The notes under the pieces were generated by a model that was not told the origin of the DNA, did not search any database, and worked only from the letters and a program-made list of their open reading frames with translations. A stretch of DNA of 64,000 bases, taken from positions 1 through 64,000 of the forward strand of contig JADFUC010001873.1 in assembly GCA_019722365.1 (NCBI GenBank), given 5' to 3'. The position numbers and the translations under genes were made by a program. Positions 12,011 to 24,345 of this stretch are shown piece after piece; position 1 is the stretch's first letter, and every line of letters begins with the position of its first letter. The stretch comes from Lithospermum erythrorhizon. Its lineage: Eukaryota; Streptophyta; Magnoliopsida; Boraginales; Boraginaceae.

Positions 12011-13399
12011 AAAAGAATGAAGACATTATTTAAGATAAAATTTTTAGGTCTCATTTAAAACACCAAATCGAATTATTCAAATAGAAATTCATCGAGTTAC
12101 TCGAATTTTCCATATTCCTTAAACGCTTAAAATATTGGTGTCCACTAGAGGCGCTGAAATTAAATTTTCAATGACATCTTCATACACGCTAATTTTTTGT
12201 CTTTTGGATGATTAAGGTGTGGATGTGGGATAAAATCAGAATAAAATTTTAAATTGTTGACACTAGTATATATGCAGTATAAACTACTCCATATACTTCG
12301 GTTTCATCTTTATATTTGATTCTTTAAAGTATAGTTGTTTTTTAGTCTATAAGTCTAGAAAATCACGTTTATAAAAATTAAGAAAACTAAACATTTCATT
12401 TTGCCTGGATTTTTTACTTGCTAAAAAATATTACTCGCCATTAGAAACGACTGTGCAAGCATTCTAACTCCACCAAGACACGCATACGATACCTGCTAAA
12501 CCACCACACCTTTTGCTTTGTACAACAGATTTGTACTCAAATTCACCTAAACTACATGCTCGTTACTCGAACTAAAAAATCTAACTCGATACCGCCGATT
12601 AACTTCTTAGAGACGAACTCGAGTAAAGCGAAATACTCAATACTTGAACTAACCGGGTAATTACCCCGATTCGATAATGTGATTACCATGTCTGGTTACC
12701 GAACTCAAGCCAAACCATACTGACGTGATGCCCCCTTCTAGTTAATGTGGCTATCGAACTGGCCTCGGTGGGGTCGCTCAGTCCGGCCCGCCAGCCTGTT
12801 GCCGAGCCCGGACCCACGAACGGCCCCGCTCGTTAATTCAGCTGCCCAGCCTCGGTGGACGCCCCATGCCCCAATCCGGCTCGGTACCACCAAATTCCGC
12901 TCGAGGCCCTATTAATACTAAGCTTTTAACAACAAGTAATCACATTACCAATACTAATGCATCAGCACTAATACTTCTTTAATAGTGATTTTCAAGTATG
13001 AACGCTGCACTGCTCCATCCAAACCACTCAATGCTTATGGCAGTAAAAAGCCGCATACTCAACATATAAACATTCACAACATTCACATCACAAACATATC
13101 AAAACAACTACACCATACTAATACACCATTAACAACATCTCACAAATATATGAAACTTGGAATAAAAAAGTACGAAATAAAAAACATCATAAACTGGGAC
13201 AAACCATAACCATCATTGTTCAAACTCCTAAACACAATAAACATTGTTCAAACACTATAAACAAAGAAACACCATAACCATCATTGTTAAAACCCATAAC
13301 CAAAGATATTACAAATGTAAGTACTTAAATAAAAAAAGTTGTTCAACTCAAACACCATAAACACCATAAGATATAATATATATAAACACATTCATTCAC
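12011..13399. other. Noncoding spacer with ACTCGA motifs and a GC-rich patch
   Basis: From about 12100 to 12720 there are scattered ACTCGA/TCGAGT motifs resembling those at 24.9-25.4 kb. A GC-rich patch follows at 12750-12900 with cggcccgcc and agcccgg motifs. From 13200 to 13400 a phrase like caccataaccatcattgtt recurs. I see no gene. Confidence 0.35.
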
Positions 13400-14823
13400 G
13401 TTGCTTTTTCATTTGCGCTCTCTTCTCTTCACGATCAAGCGGCGGTGGTATAACATCAAGAGGCACGCGATGAGGCAAGGCCATGGAAATGCCACCAAAG
13501 TTGTTTGGGGAGTGTCACATGCGATCCTCCGAATCGCCTGACATACCGCATACGGATCCTCATCGTTGCTCATCGCTCATCATCCTATCTTCCCGGTCCT
13601 GCGACATCGGCATCTCAAGAACCCGCTACCTTCATTCCTCACGAAATGTTCTCCTTCAGCAACTTCTTTAAAGTATCAACTTAAGCACTCCGTCGGTTCA
13701 TTATTATTCAATTTCTGCCGCTATGGCCGGATGCCCCTCAATTTTGAGGAAACGGATAGACCTCCTCCCCGACCCCGCCGTTTCTAGTAATTCATCTTAT
13801 CGGAGCCTGGGCTCGTGATCCATTGAAGTTCCATACCTCTTGCCTAACGTCCTCATAATTTTCGTAAATCTCCCACTTCGATCTCCATGCCCTATCCTAC
13901 AAATAAACCTCAAATTTAGCAATTGAGGCTTTCCCTACCATCGACGCTTCTCTCTTATTAACCTCAAGGCTCCGAGCATTCTAAGACAGGACATTTGTCC
14001 TACTAACCAACAAACGTGGGACAAGATCATGCCATATCAGGCGCCTATTCTTATGGTAAAAACAAGCTATGTGATAAACGGGGTAGTTAACCCTTGTAAT
14101 GAAAGTCAAGAGCCAAGTCAAGTAATATCAGAGCTGTCTCAGTTCGGTGTAGTCCTAATTAAAATGGGAAACAAAACCTCTTTGACCACCTTCGATACAA
14201 ACTTCCACGCCCATTTGGGATTGTACTTATACACTAACTTAGGATTAAAGGCTCTATTTATTATTGTTAAGAATGTTAGCACACCTCTTTTGGTCTTATC
14301 GTCAATTCTCACACCACCCCCAGCGGGATAATCTTCTATACATCCATCGCCATCATCCTCATGCCTCTTAGTCAAGTAAAAAGACTCGCTCTTAAATCCT
14401 CCTCCGTTATCATTCCTTGCACACCGTTAACATTAAATGTAAGTCCTATCATTGGGTCGCAATTATCAAGTTCGGCCCTACGATCCATACCCATAGACTT
14501 ATAAAATTGCACTACAATCTCTGGATACCATTCACAATTAAATGTACAAAGATTACTTAATTTAGCGTCTTCTAAGTATTGGAATACGAGGTTACCCGTA
14601 AATTGCTCCGATCGAGGCTCATCGAGATATGGGCCCCAATTGGGCATTTCACAGGCCCAATTTCCACAACCCCGACATCCCGAGTTCACCTCCTCGACTT
14701 CCCATGCTGTTCTTCTATCAGGGTTCCTCTCTTCCCTCAACTATAACACCTTACCTTAGCCCCTTTTTATCCTCGCCGCGATCAGGCCCTCTTGTCCTTT
14801 TCTCGTTGTTGTTTTTGTGCCAT
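13400..14823 (-). pseudogene. Decayed gag/plant-transposon-protein-like reading frame
   Basis: A - strand frame starts with ATG at 14823-14821 (MAQKQQREKDKRA), downstream of a TATA-like TTTATATC near 14985 and an AT-rich leader. It is interrupted soon after. The clearest portion (about 14740-14372) contains WGPYLDEPRSEQF, then EWYPEIVVQFYKSMGM and LTFNVNGVQGMITEEDLRAS. That layout resembles the so-called putative plant transposon protein domain, which often sits in gag-like regions. A shifted frame continues (14375-14139) with KWAWKFVSKVVKEVLFP, and a basic tail (DREEKRAQMKKQRE) is readable near 13440-13400. Frameshifts and stops make it inactive as drawn. The family assignment is tentative. 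Confidence 0.35.
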
Positions 14824-14989
14824 TTTTGGAAATTGAAACAATAATCGCAAAATGGAAAGTATGTATAGTTTATGGGTTGATATGAGGAATAATTGAAGAA
14901 ATTTGTAGAGAGTTTGTGGTTTGGAAGTTATGAGAATAATGAGAAGAAGTTCAAAAATTCCGCACTTTCAAACCCTTATCGATATAAAC

Positions 14990-16690
14990 GCAAAACGCTT
15001 TACCAAACGGTACTCATCGCTTTCACTTACAGAAAGTTTAGATGGATTATCTTTTCAACGTGATACCGTTTCAACAAAACGGTACCACGTTGAATAATCA
15101 ACGGTGGGCAGTTATTTTTTAAACGGTGGGCCGTTTAACTTACAGAGAGTTTAAGTCATTTATTGACTTAAGGCTGTGGTACCGTCAAGAACAACGGTAC
15201 CATGTTTAACTATAGCATGGAAATCAAGTAATGTTGAAATGGTATCAAGCCAATGCCATTTAAATGTTTTAAAATGTACACTTGTAAAATTGAAAAGATT
15301 TTATTATTAAGCCGCTCACAGCTTAGTACTTGGGCGGGCTGTAGATTACATGAGTTTCATACATTCAATCAAAATTATAAAACTATATAAATCATCATAC
15401 ACCAGTTCATCTTCGATTCTTCTTGTCGGAGTGTATTTCTATTAAAGTTGCCCCCCTCTGCCTACCTGAATTACTAAATGCTGGGACTACCTGGGCCTAT
15501 CATGGTAATATTGCGAGATGTAGTGTCATTTCTTTTGTTATCTTAGAAAATACCGAAACAACAAGCTCCTTACTCGCCCACCATTTTAATATATCAAATG
15601 AATTTTATCATTATATCACTCAATTCCAAAGTTAATAGTTAAATATTGAGTTAACTCATTATGTCTCAGGGAGCGATCGATTGGCCCTAATAATTGTAAA
15701 AACATTCCTAAGGCATCATGTTGACTTCTGCCTTTAACTCACGCCAAGGCACATTAAAACTTTGTACACTACTAGAGGGAAGCGCAATTTTACCTTTGTC
15801 CATACCTTGATTGATATTTACATACATGTATACAGGCTGTCAATTCCATCTTTTCCTTTAACATCAAAATTCTTTAACAGCTAAAGTAAGATACTAATGC
15901 TTCATACGATTTCAATATAGAAATTAAAATGACTTAATTTAGCTGCTAGGGATCCAATATACCAATTGCATATGCACAGGGATTTAGATGAAAATATTTT
16001 AGTAAAAACTTATCTTCCATATTCGAACCATTCTAACAACATAAATCCATCTCTATGTTTAAATATATTTAATTAAAAGATTAATCCATACATTCTAGCA
16101 AAGATGAATACTTGGTTCATATTAAGTTGAAAAACTTTAGTATAATCTTTTAAGTGGTTCTAGAAACTTAAGTAATTCATAAATAATATTGGCAATTATT
16201 ATATGAGTGAACATAATATCACCAATCGGAGCATGGCATCTCATAAACAATTGGTGGATTTCATCCTTATACACATATGCAACGGTCCAAGAGATCGTAA
16301 GTCGTAATTTTAGAAAGTGATTGTTATTAAGCTAGAAAGCGATTGTTATTGCTTCAGACGCGGCAACGCATTAAGTAGTCATGGTAAACGGCCGAGGCGT
16401 CATTTTATAATCTTTTCATTGTGTCACAGAAACGAAAAGCATTGTGCATCGTATTCAGACTGCTTAAATGAAACGTGCCACTTGTTATCAAACGCGGCAC
16501 CGTTGGAAACCAACGGTACCGGATGATCATACAAATTCATAGGGTTAGCCGTTGGACATTAACGTAAATCAAGTAATGTCCAAACGGTATACCGCTTATG
16601 TTGTAGCCGCTATATATCCGTTATGCATTAGCGGGTACCATTCACTTAAACGGTATACCGCTTGTACTCGAAAAAAGTGCAATCTTTTCT
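14990..16690. repeat. Interval with AACGGTACC-type motif clusters at both ends
   Basis: Clusters of aacggtacc, aaacggtat and cggtaccg lie at about 15005-15215 and again at 16490-16670, in both orientations. Each cluster sits just upstream of a promoter-like start pointing away from the interval. The middle (15230-16490) is AT-rich with no gene that I recognise. The arrangement resembles a shared regulatory or subterminal region of one unit. Confidence 0.35.
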
Positions 16691-16696
16691 TCATTC

Positions 16697-17160
16697 TATA
16701 AATACACCATTTTACATGTTTAAAACACAATTCACAACATCATAAACCATAAGTATAAAATTAATAAATAACCTAACACAAATCATAACCATCACGATGC
16801 CTAAGGTATGAAATCCTGCATGAGGGCCATGCTAGAGATTCTTCAAGACAATAGATTTAAACGCCGAAAAAATTAGGCTACCTCCCACCTCGTTCAAGCA
16901 ACTTATTTCAATAAGAATTTAGTTAATTGTCATTTAATTTCACCCATATGACGCGAAATCGAAAACGAGGTCCGGAGACAAGTACCTAAACAAACCATTT
17001 TTACTTCACTGACAAGGGTCAATTTGTGGAACGTCACAACCTTAACTGCTATGACCAGAACGTCAAAGCTTCATCCTCGAAAGGACTAAACGCTTGTATC
17101 ATCAGACATTGTTGTTCAATAAATGGGTATGAATGCCATGGTAGTGCGTACGTATCTTAA
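16697..17160 (+). pseudogene. Promoter-like start followed by a short Cys-rich reading frame
   Basis: TATAAATA at 16697-16704 is followed by a CA-rich leader and an ATG at 16797 that closes almost at once. A second frame runs from ATG 16948 to TAA 17160 with a single internal stop. It contains TNHFYFTDKGQFVERHNLNC and then a Cys/His arrangement C-x15-C-x4-CC-x6-CH (NACIIRHCC, GYECHG). The spacing suggests metal binding, but I do not recognise the family. It is divergent from the gag-like frame at 13.4-14.8 kb and may belong to the same mobile unit. Confidence 0.3.
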
Positions 17161-17339
17161 AACAACTCTTTGAAGTATTAATAAAAAAAAGCTATTTCAT
17201 TAAATGTTATTTGTTCAATTTAAGAAATGTTATTTTGTTCAATTTTACCAAATGAAGGCTCAAACCAGACACCGCACTTAAAACCCATCGCTTAAAAAGT
17301 TAAAAACATCGTACCAATCTAAACGTGCTCAAATCTGCA

Positions 17340-17632
17340 CTCACTGCCTCAATGGGCCCATTATTACCTTTAATGGACCGACCTGCCCGCCTTCGTTAGC
17401 GGCTCTATGCTCTAACATATTACTGGGGCCGGCCCGATTAAGCTACACTCGGACTACTACCTGACCCAGGCCCAACAGCCTCCCTCCCACAGCTCATTTC
17501 TTGTTGACAAAGACAACAAAAATAATCAAAAACATTACACCTTAATTGACAACCTTAAATTAATGTTAATCCTTAAACCCTAAAATGTGGAAAAAATCCT
17601 CCATTGTCTAAAACCTCCCAAAAACATCCTCA
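17340..17632 (+). promoter_or_regulatory. ATAD3 promoter with site II and telo-box motifs
   Basis: GGCCCA-type site II elements occur in aatgggcccatt (about 17352) and aggcccaacag (about 17467). A telo-box AAACCCTAA lies at 17575-17583, about 50 bp before the start codon. This combination is known in plants from growth-related, ribosomal and mitochondrial gene promoters bound by TCP-type factors, which suits a housekeeping mitochondrial ATPase. Confidence 0.5.
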
Positions 17633-20600
17633 ATGTCACCACCCAACCTCTCTCCACTCCTCGCCGCCGCCTCCTCCATCGCCGCCGCCACCACCACCAC
17701 CAAAATCTCATACTGTGATGGGTTTCGTTTGCCTCCTTTTTTCTCTTCAACCCCTTCTTCAGAGTCTCCAACATCTCAAAATGAATCTTCTTCTTCTAGT
17801 ACTAACTCCAATAACAATTCTGATGAAGATTGTAAAGTTGGGTTTGATGCTGGGGCACTTGAACGCGCTGCTGCTGCTCTCCGGAAAATTAATAGCTCTC
17901 AATATGCCCAACAAGTCAGTATTTATTACGTTTGTCCCAAATCATTGTCCAGTTTTATAGTTTTGATTGTTGGGTTCGTAAATTTGTAAGATTGTATATT
18001 TAACCAACTCAGTACGTCCAATAAATCAGTATTTAGTATGTTTGTCCCAAAATGATTGTCCAGTTCTGAATTTTTGGTTGTTGGGTTTGTGAAATTTGAC
18101 CTAGAGTAGTTTAGTATATGTTGATTAAAGATATATGGACAGATTCTACTTTTAACCTAATTAAGTATTAAGATGCGAGTATTTTCATTGTGTGGAGTTT
18201 GTAAATTTTGTAAGATTGTATGATATTTGGTGAAGAATATATTGAAAGATTGTATTTTTGACCTACTTAAGTATTGTCATGCTAATTTTGATTTGAATGA
18301 AAATCGTGTGTGTTAATTTAGGCTTCAAAGTTCGTTAACTTTGATGGTTGAAAATTAACCTTACCATCTTTCTGAAATGGAGGCAGTACATTTTCTGGAG
18401 CCATTCTTTTTTCTCTATTTCAATTTGGATTATTTTAGTTACGAAGTGTTTGTTTTGTGAAATTCAAATATATCAAATGATAGCTTTTTTAATGTATTCA
18501 CTATTAGAATGGTAATTTTTATTCAAACCATAGTTATATGTGCAATTAAGGCTATTGAGTTTGTTAATCTTTTATCATTGAAAATCAAACTAGACAATCT
18601 TCATGGGATGCAGGGAGTATGGTATTTGGTGGAGAACATATAAAACGATTGTATTTTTAACCTATTTTAGTATTATTATGATGATTTTGATTTGAATCAA
18701 AGTTATGCTTGTCATTTATGGGTACAAAGTTTGTTGGTTTTCACTATTGAAATTAAACTAGACAATCTTTTTGAAATTGTGTGAGTACATTTTATGTAGC
18801 AGTAATGTCCCTGTACTTCAATTTTGATGATTTTAGTTATGGAATGTTTGTTTTTATGTCTTAGGTGTTTGGTATAATGAGGTCGCAAGAGCAGACACGG
18901 CAAGCAGAGCTGTCTGCAGAGAAAGCGCATTTCGAAGCGATTCAGGCTCATCGTGATATAGTCAGTGGATCTGTTTTAACTATTATTATTCTATTAATTT
19001 TGATGTATGGTAAATGAAATTTTATTGAACATAGCTTATTAAATTAAGCATTCAAAGTCAATCTATATATGTTTATTGGTTCATTGTGTTGTGGGTAAGT
19101 ACCAACTGAAGATCATTTTGCATTATTGGTTCATGTTGGCCTCGTGGATAACCTGCTTATGATTGAATGCAAATAGAGTTTGGTGGTGGTTGTTGTGTGT
19201 GTGGGGGGGCACAAAACATTTCTGAAGGTGAAATGGATATTTTGAGCTAACATCCCAGCTACCTTATAGGATTATCTGCTGATTGAGTTTTTCAACTTTA
19301 AGTTGTTGCATTGTATTAGTTGATAAATAATATTTTATCTTTAACGCACGAATGTGATTGGTTTCTAGAGAAGAGACTTTCAGGTGTCTTATTTTAATGA
19401 CAAAGTGAGGAATGCCTAATGTATTCGGAACAACTCATTCTGATAAAGTGAGTAATATTATAAAATTAAAAGTGAAGCATGATCAATTTGTTTCTTTTCC
19501 CTCTGCTTACACTCGAATATGTGACTTCTGATACATATTTTGTTATAGGAACAAATAACTGTCATATTATTAGTCATTTAATTCTTAGAAGCTAGAATAA
19601 TATTTGATGCTAATTTCGTTTAAGACAATATTAAATTGGTGAAAAATATTACATCAGTTATTTTATGCGGTTGGTTTACCTGCTTTTTGATGCGCACATG
19701 AATATGAGATGTGGCTCAAAATAACTATTTCATCACTACTCAAAATGTGATTAGATGTGCAAAGATTAATGAGAATATGTGTCCTTGCCTGATAAGAAGT
19801 TATTTCTTTGACAGTGTTGAGCTACACAACCACATATCAGTTTGTTCTTGGCAATATGTATTATTCAAACTTCTTTAAAGACCTAGATAGCTAATACAAA
19901 AATTAGAATAAACGGGCTATTCCATTTTTGTGTCGTTTGTATCAAAGACATGTTTAGGGCAGTGTTTTTTGCACACCACATTCTATACTGTATTGATGGA
20001 ATGCCGGAATCATTTACTGTGTCCTTCCCAAGTTGAGAGACACACTTTGCTTCTCTGGTTATGTTTGTTAGTTTTCAACTCTAATTCTTGTTAAAATTTG
20101 GCGAATAATATGATATATATATAGTTTGATTGTGGTCACAATATATACGTAGTATACTATTTTCATAATAATTTTGATCACAAATGAACTAATCCACATG
20201 AAATGAAACCTAAAAAGAATCTAATGTTGACCATCAAAATGCAACTATCAATCTGGTGGGATAGACTAATATTATTTTTTTGCATATACTCTGCAGTCTG
20301 CACATTCCACAGCATACCAACCAACTCATTTATAACATGCAGGATAACCATAGAAAGTGGGGAGAAGAACAAAGGAATGTCTACCAACAGCAAGCACAAG
20401 CAAAGGCACAAATGATGAGATATGAAGATGAATTGGCTAGGAAACGGATGCAGGTGCAAACTTCGTATGTTTTTTTTAGTTTTTTCATACTGTCAGGTGT
20501 GCATCAGTAGACTTCGTTACTAGGAAACATGATATTATCTACAAAGATTAATGGCTGTAAGCATGGCCATGTATCTGCCCATTTATTCATCAAAGTAATA

Positions 20601-23600
20601 GATAGTAGCACCAGTCTAATTAATTCTTGAAAATATAATGTGCTGGCCAGTGGTCAGATGTAGTCATTGAAGAGCTCCATGAAGTTTTTCATTTTATTTT
20701 CAGGCGGACCATGAAGCTCAGAGACGCCACAATGTCGACTTGGTTAAGATGCAAGAAGAATCATCAATAAGGAAAGAACAAGCGAGGCGAGCAACTGAAG
20801 AACAGATCCAAGCGCAGAAAAGGCAGACTGAAAAGGAAAGGGCTGAAATCGAACGAGAAACGATAAGAGTGAAAGCCATGTCTGAGGCTGAAGCACGAGC
20901 TCATGAGGCGAAGTTAACTGAAGATTATAACAAAAGAATGCTTGTGGAGAAAATTAGTGGTGAAAAAGAAAAGTGGCTTGCGGCCATCAATACAACTTTC
21001 AGTCACATCGAAGGTATTAGGCTGATAAACATGCTATTATCTGTTTAGTTTCTGAAATCTGATAAACAGCAAACATCGAAAACCCAAGTGGAAAGTGTTC
21101 TGTCAGTGATTCTTACGTTACCTAGTGATGCTCATTGTTTGGAATGTTATACTATTATTCATCTCCCGCTTGAGTATTTCTTTATTATTTTATATGCATA
21201 TAGCATGTTCTATATGATACCACATGCACATTGGATATGACACCCACCCCAACCTTCACTCCCCTGCATTCTAATATCTGTTGGTAAAATTTGATAAAAA
21301 CTTCTTGATCATAATCCTTCCATCGAAAATCACTTGTGCCACACCCACTATAACGTATAAACTGGTTGTACTTTCCTTTGTTATCTTGGTATGGTATTGG
21401 GATGTTGCACAGTTGTATTTAGTGTATTTAACTCATATCAACGTTGACGGAGTGAATTAAGGGAATATGAATTTCATGTGATTTCACATAAAGAAACTAT
21501 AATCGTGTTAAAAGAAGGGTAGTTCTGTATCATGCTTTATAAGGCGGAATAGTATTCGTTGATTGCATATCAATTCATTTTTATAATCAATCTGCAGGAG
21601 GCTTCAGGACCCTATTGAATGACAGGAGTAAGTTGGTAATGAGTGTCGGGGGAGTTACAGCTTTGGCTGCTGGAGTTTATACTACCAGGTATTTCGCCTT
21701 GTTACCTCACGGATTTACTTTCTGTAACTTATTATTTTAGAAGCAATAAATGATATGTACCTCTGCTGTAATATACTTGTCTGAAGTGTTCCTATGATGG
21801 TTGATTTGAGAGTTAATTTGAAATCCTCAATTCTGCAATATTAATGAACTTGTACTTAACTATCTTGCTTGAGGTCCATTTAGCTGATGGTTCAGTTAAA
21901 TTTGGAAACTATTATTTCTTCTATATGTTCCAAAACCTCCCAAAAGTTTTTGCTTATCATGGTGTCCATATTGAATGCTATTAAAAGTTTTTGCTTTTTG
22001 ACATTGCCTTCTTGTCCATGCAGATTAAAAGTTGAAAAATGATATATAGTCCTAGAAAATGTTATAAAGTCCCTGATTGTCCTGTCATAACAATGATGCT
22101 TTTACAGTTAAGGGTCTGATTTGTCATTATGATGATCTGGATCAGTTGATGACCTAAAATGTTGTAATATTGCTTCCACTCCTTTTAAATTGGTGACTCT
22201 CTGACCATTTGTGATAGGTTCATATATTAAGCATGTCAAAGACATTTCTGCTTCTACTTTATTAAGTTATCATTACTACTCTTGCAGGGAAGGTGCTCGA
22301 GTAACCTGGGGATATATCAATAGAATTCTTGGTCAGCCGTCACTAATTCGAGAATCGTCAATGTCGAAGTTCCCATGGTCAAGAAACAAGTACTCTAGTT
22401 TCAGTACCCTTGCACGGGCAGCAGAATCTGGAGGGAGTAAGCCACCCCTGAAGGGTATCGTCCTGCATCCTTCTTTACAGAAGAGAATAGAGCACCTTGC
22501 TCGGGCTACAGCTAATACCAAGTCTCATCAGGCTCCCTTCCGTAATATGCTCTTTTATGGCCCCCCTGGCACTGGCAAGACTATGGTGGCAAGGGAAATT
22601 GCACGAAAGTCGGTATGGCATTCTCTTTTAATACTAATATCACTCTCATTTCCAGAGTGAAGTTAACCATAAAGATGCCGAATGAGAAATGATTCTAACT
22701 GATTTGTTAACACGACTAATAATTCTTCTGCTTGGTGATTTATAAATGTTTGGTATTTCTCAAGGCACTTGTATCAGTTATCGCAAAGTTTGTATGGTAG
22801 TTTTCATTTAGTTTTTGTAAATTCTGCAGGGTTTGGATTATGCTATGATGACAGGAGGAGATGTTGCACCACTTGGCGCAGAGGCTGTCACTAAAATTCA
22901 TGAGATATTTGACTGGGCTAAAAATTCGAAAAGAGGTTTATTGCTTTTTATCGATGAAGCTGATGCCTTCTTATGCGAGTAAGTTAATATATGCATATAT
23001 GTTGTCTCTTGAAATTGGTATGGTCTTGTTCACTTTAACAAAATCAGTCTTCAATTCTGACTTTTGAGGGATGATTTTATCCTGTATATATGTTACCACA
23101 CTCATTTCTGTTTCCGTTCTTAGAAACACTAGATATGGAATGCCAACCTGTCGAATTCCAAAAACCATCGAGAGGTTCCCCACTCTTCTTTGATTCAACC
23201 AGATCCAGTGAAGCCTCTCTAATCTCGAAGCGAAGCGCGATGTGTCTGGAAACTCGGGATCCAGCTACTCTCCGCATACTGATTTCCGCAAGTCTTCAAC
23301 CAAGTCCTAGACTCAGTCTTTCAACGATCCATTTGAGTCACAACCCTCTTGGCTTCTTCTTCTCGATTATCGTTTAGCATCTCTTTGTTTCCAATTTTGG
23401 AAAGAAAAATATCCCGGCATACAAATATTAATGAGATTACTTTCCCTTATTGGGAGGATTGCGTCATCCTAAGAGTAGTCTTCCCTGGAATCAGAAGTGT
23501 TTAATGGAAAGTTCTGCCTGAACTATTGCTATTCCTAGTATGGCTCAAGCCTGAGTACTTTCCAGTGTCTGGCCAGGCATATTAGTAGTCAACAAATGCC

Positions 23601-24184
23601 ACTTTACCTTCAGAGAAGTGAAATATTCAGACTGAAATCCTTTTGATCTTTAATGCAGGCGGAATAGTACACACATGAGTGAAGCTCAACGGAGTGCCTT
23701 AAATGCCTTGCTTTTCAGGACTGGTGACCAGTCCAGAGATGTGGTACTTGTCCTAGCGACAAACAGACCTGGAGATCTAGATAGTGCTGTCACTGACCGG
23801 ATTGACGAAGTTATTGAGTTCCCTTTGCCTCAAGAAGATGAGCGCTTTAAATTACTGAAGCTTTACTTAAACAAATACTTTATTGGTGAAGGAGAAAGTG
23901 AAGAGCCCAAGTTTGGTTTCCTTTTCAAGAAGCAGCCACAAAAGATAACCATCAAAGATTTGTCTGATGACGTGATCCTCAAGGCAGCTAAAAAAACTGA
24001 AGGTTTCTCTGGGCGTGAGATTGCAAAGCTCATGGCCAGTGTGCAGGCAGCAGTATATGGACGCCCGGACTGTGTATTGGATGCCCCACTGTTCGATGAA
24101 ATAGTAGATTACAAAGTTAAGGAGCACGATCAGCGAGCACATCTAGCAGGTGAAGGTGCCGATAAGCTAAATTATGCATTCTAA
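17633..24184 (+). CDS. ATAD3: ATAD3-type mitochondrial AAA ATPase
   Basis: Eight exons join in frame: 17633-17914, 18865-18960, 20343-20453, 20704-21013, 21598-21688, 22288-22612, 22830-22978 and 23659-24184. They give 629 codons, the usual length of plant ATAD3 proteins, and all introns are GT-AG. Residues 1-94 are a low-complexity Ser-rich start. About 95-265 is a charged coiled coil ([30 protein letters not shown]) of the ATAD3 N-terminal domain. A Gly/Ala-rich membrane segment lies at about 279-295 ([13 protein letters not shown]), followed by the AAA module. Walker A GPPGTGKT is at 388-395, Walker B LLLFIDE at 442-448, the sensor-1 Asn near 490 ([12 protein letters not shown]), and [12 protein letters not shown] carries the arginine-finger region. 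The family sits in the mitochondrial inner membrane and organises nucleoids and membrane contacts. No catalytic residue is missing, so it is probably functional. Confidence 0.93.
17905..18110. repeat. Tandem duplication across the exon 1 donor of ATAD3
   Basis: The stretch starting at the end of exon 1 (caacaagtcagtattt, then gtttgtcccaaat, attgtccagtt and gattgttgggtt) is repeated about 110 bp downstream as caataaatcagtattt and so on. The original copy keeps the GT donor. In the second copy the same position reads AT, so the duplicate cannot serve as a donor. Confidence 0.7.
18205..18800. repeat. Tandem MITE-like copies in ATAD3 intron 1
   Basis: Two full units share tatttggtggagaa, gattgtatttttaacc, gattttgatttgaat and an end of the type gacaatctt...gggagta. 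A partial third unit lies between them. The ends near 18390, 18620 and 18788 resemble the Stowaway-like terminus gggatggagggagta. The same family appears near 7.3-7.5 kb. Confidence 0.5.
23118..23640. other. GC-richer insertion-like segment in ATAD3 intron 7
   Basis: The intron changes from AT-rich to a distinctly more GC-rich stretch (ctcgaagcgaagcgcg, cgggatccagctactctccg) and then returns to ordinary intron sequence. Open frames of 60-95 codons exist on both strands but match nothing I know. The style resembles plant organellar DNA, so a nuclear mitochondrial insertion is one possibility. It is removed with the intron. Confidence 0.3.
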
Positions 24185-24275
24185 TCAATTTGCACCTGCT
24201 GAAGGGCAGTCCTTGATATGGGAAATCATTGATCTTATTTCATTGATTGACAGTATATGATCAAATCTTTGTATT

Positions 24276-24345
24276 AGATTTTTCACTTATAGAAAGTGGC
24301 ATGTTCAAGTAGATTTTTCACTTAAAGAAAGTGGCATGTTCATGT
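24276..24345 (+). repeat. 35-bp tandem duplication in the ATAD3 3' UTR
   Basis: The 35-bp unit starting agatttttcactta occurs twice back to back (24276-24310 and 24311-24345) with two differences. It lies about 90 bp after the stop codon and is probably part of the transcript. Confidence 0.7.

Noticed and set aside
17580..17960. Overlapping frames on both strands across ATAD3 exon 1
   Set aside because: They are shadows of the GCC/CAC-rich start of ATAD3. Only the frame from 17633 joins the downstream exons.
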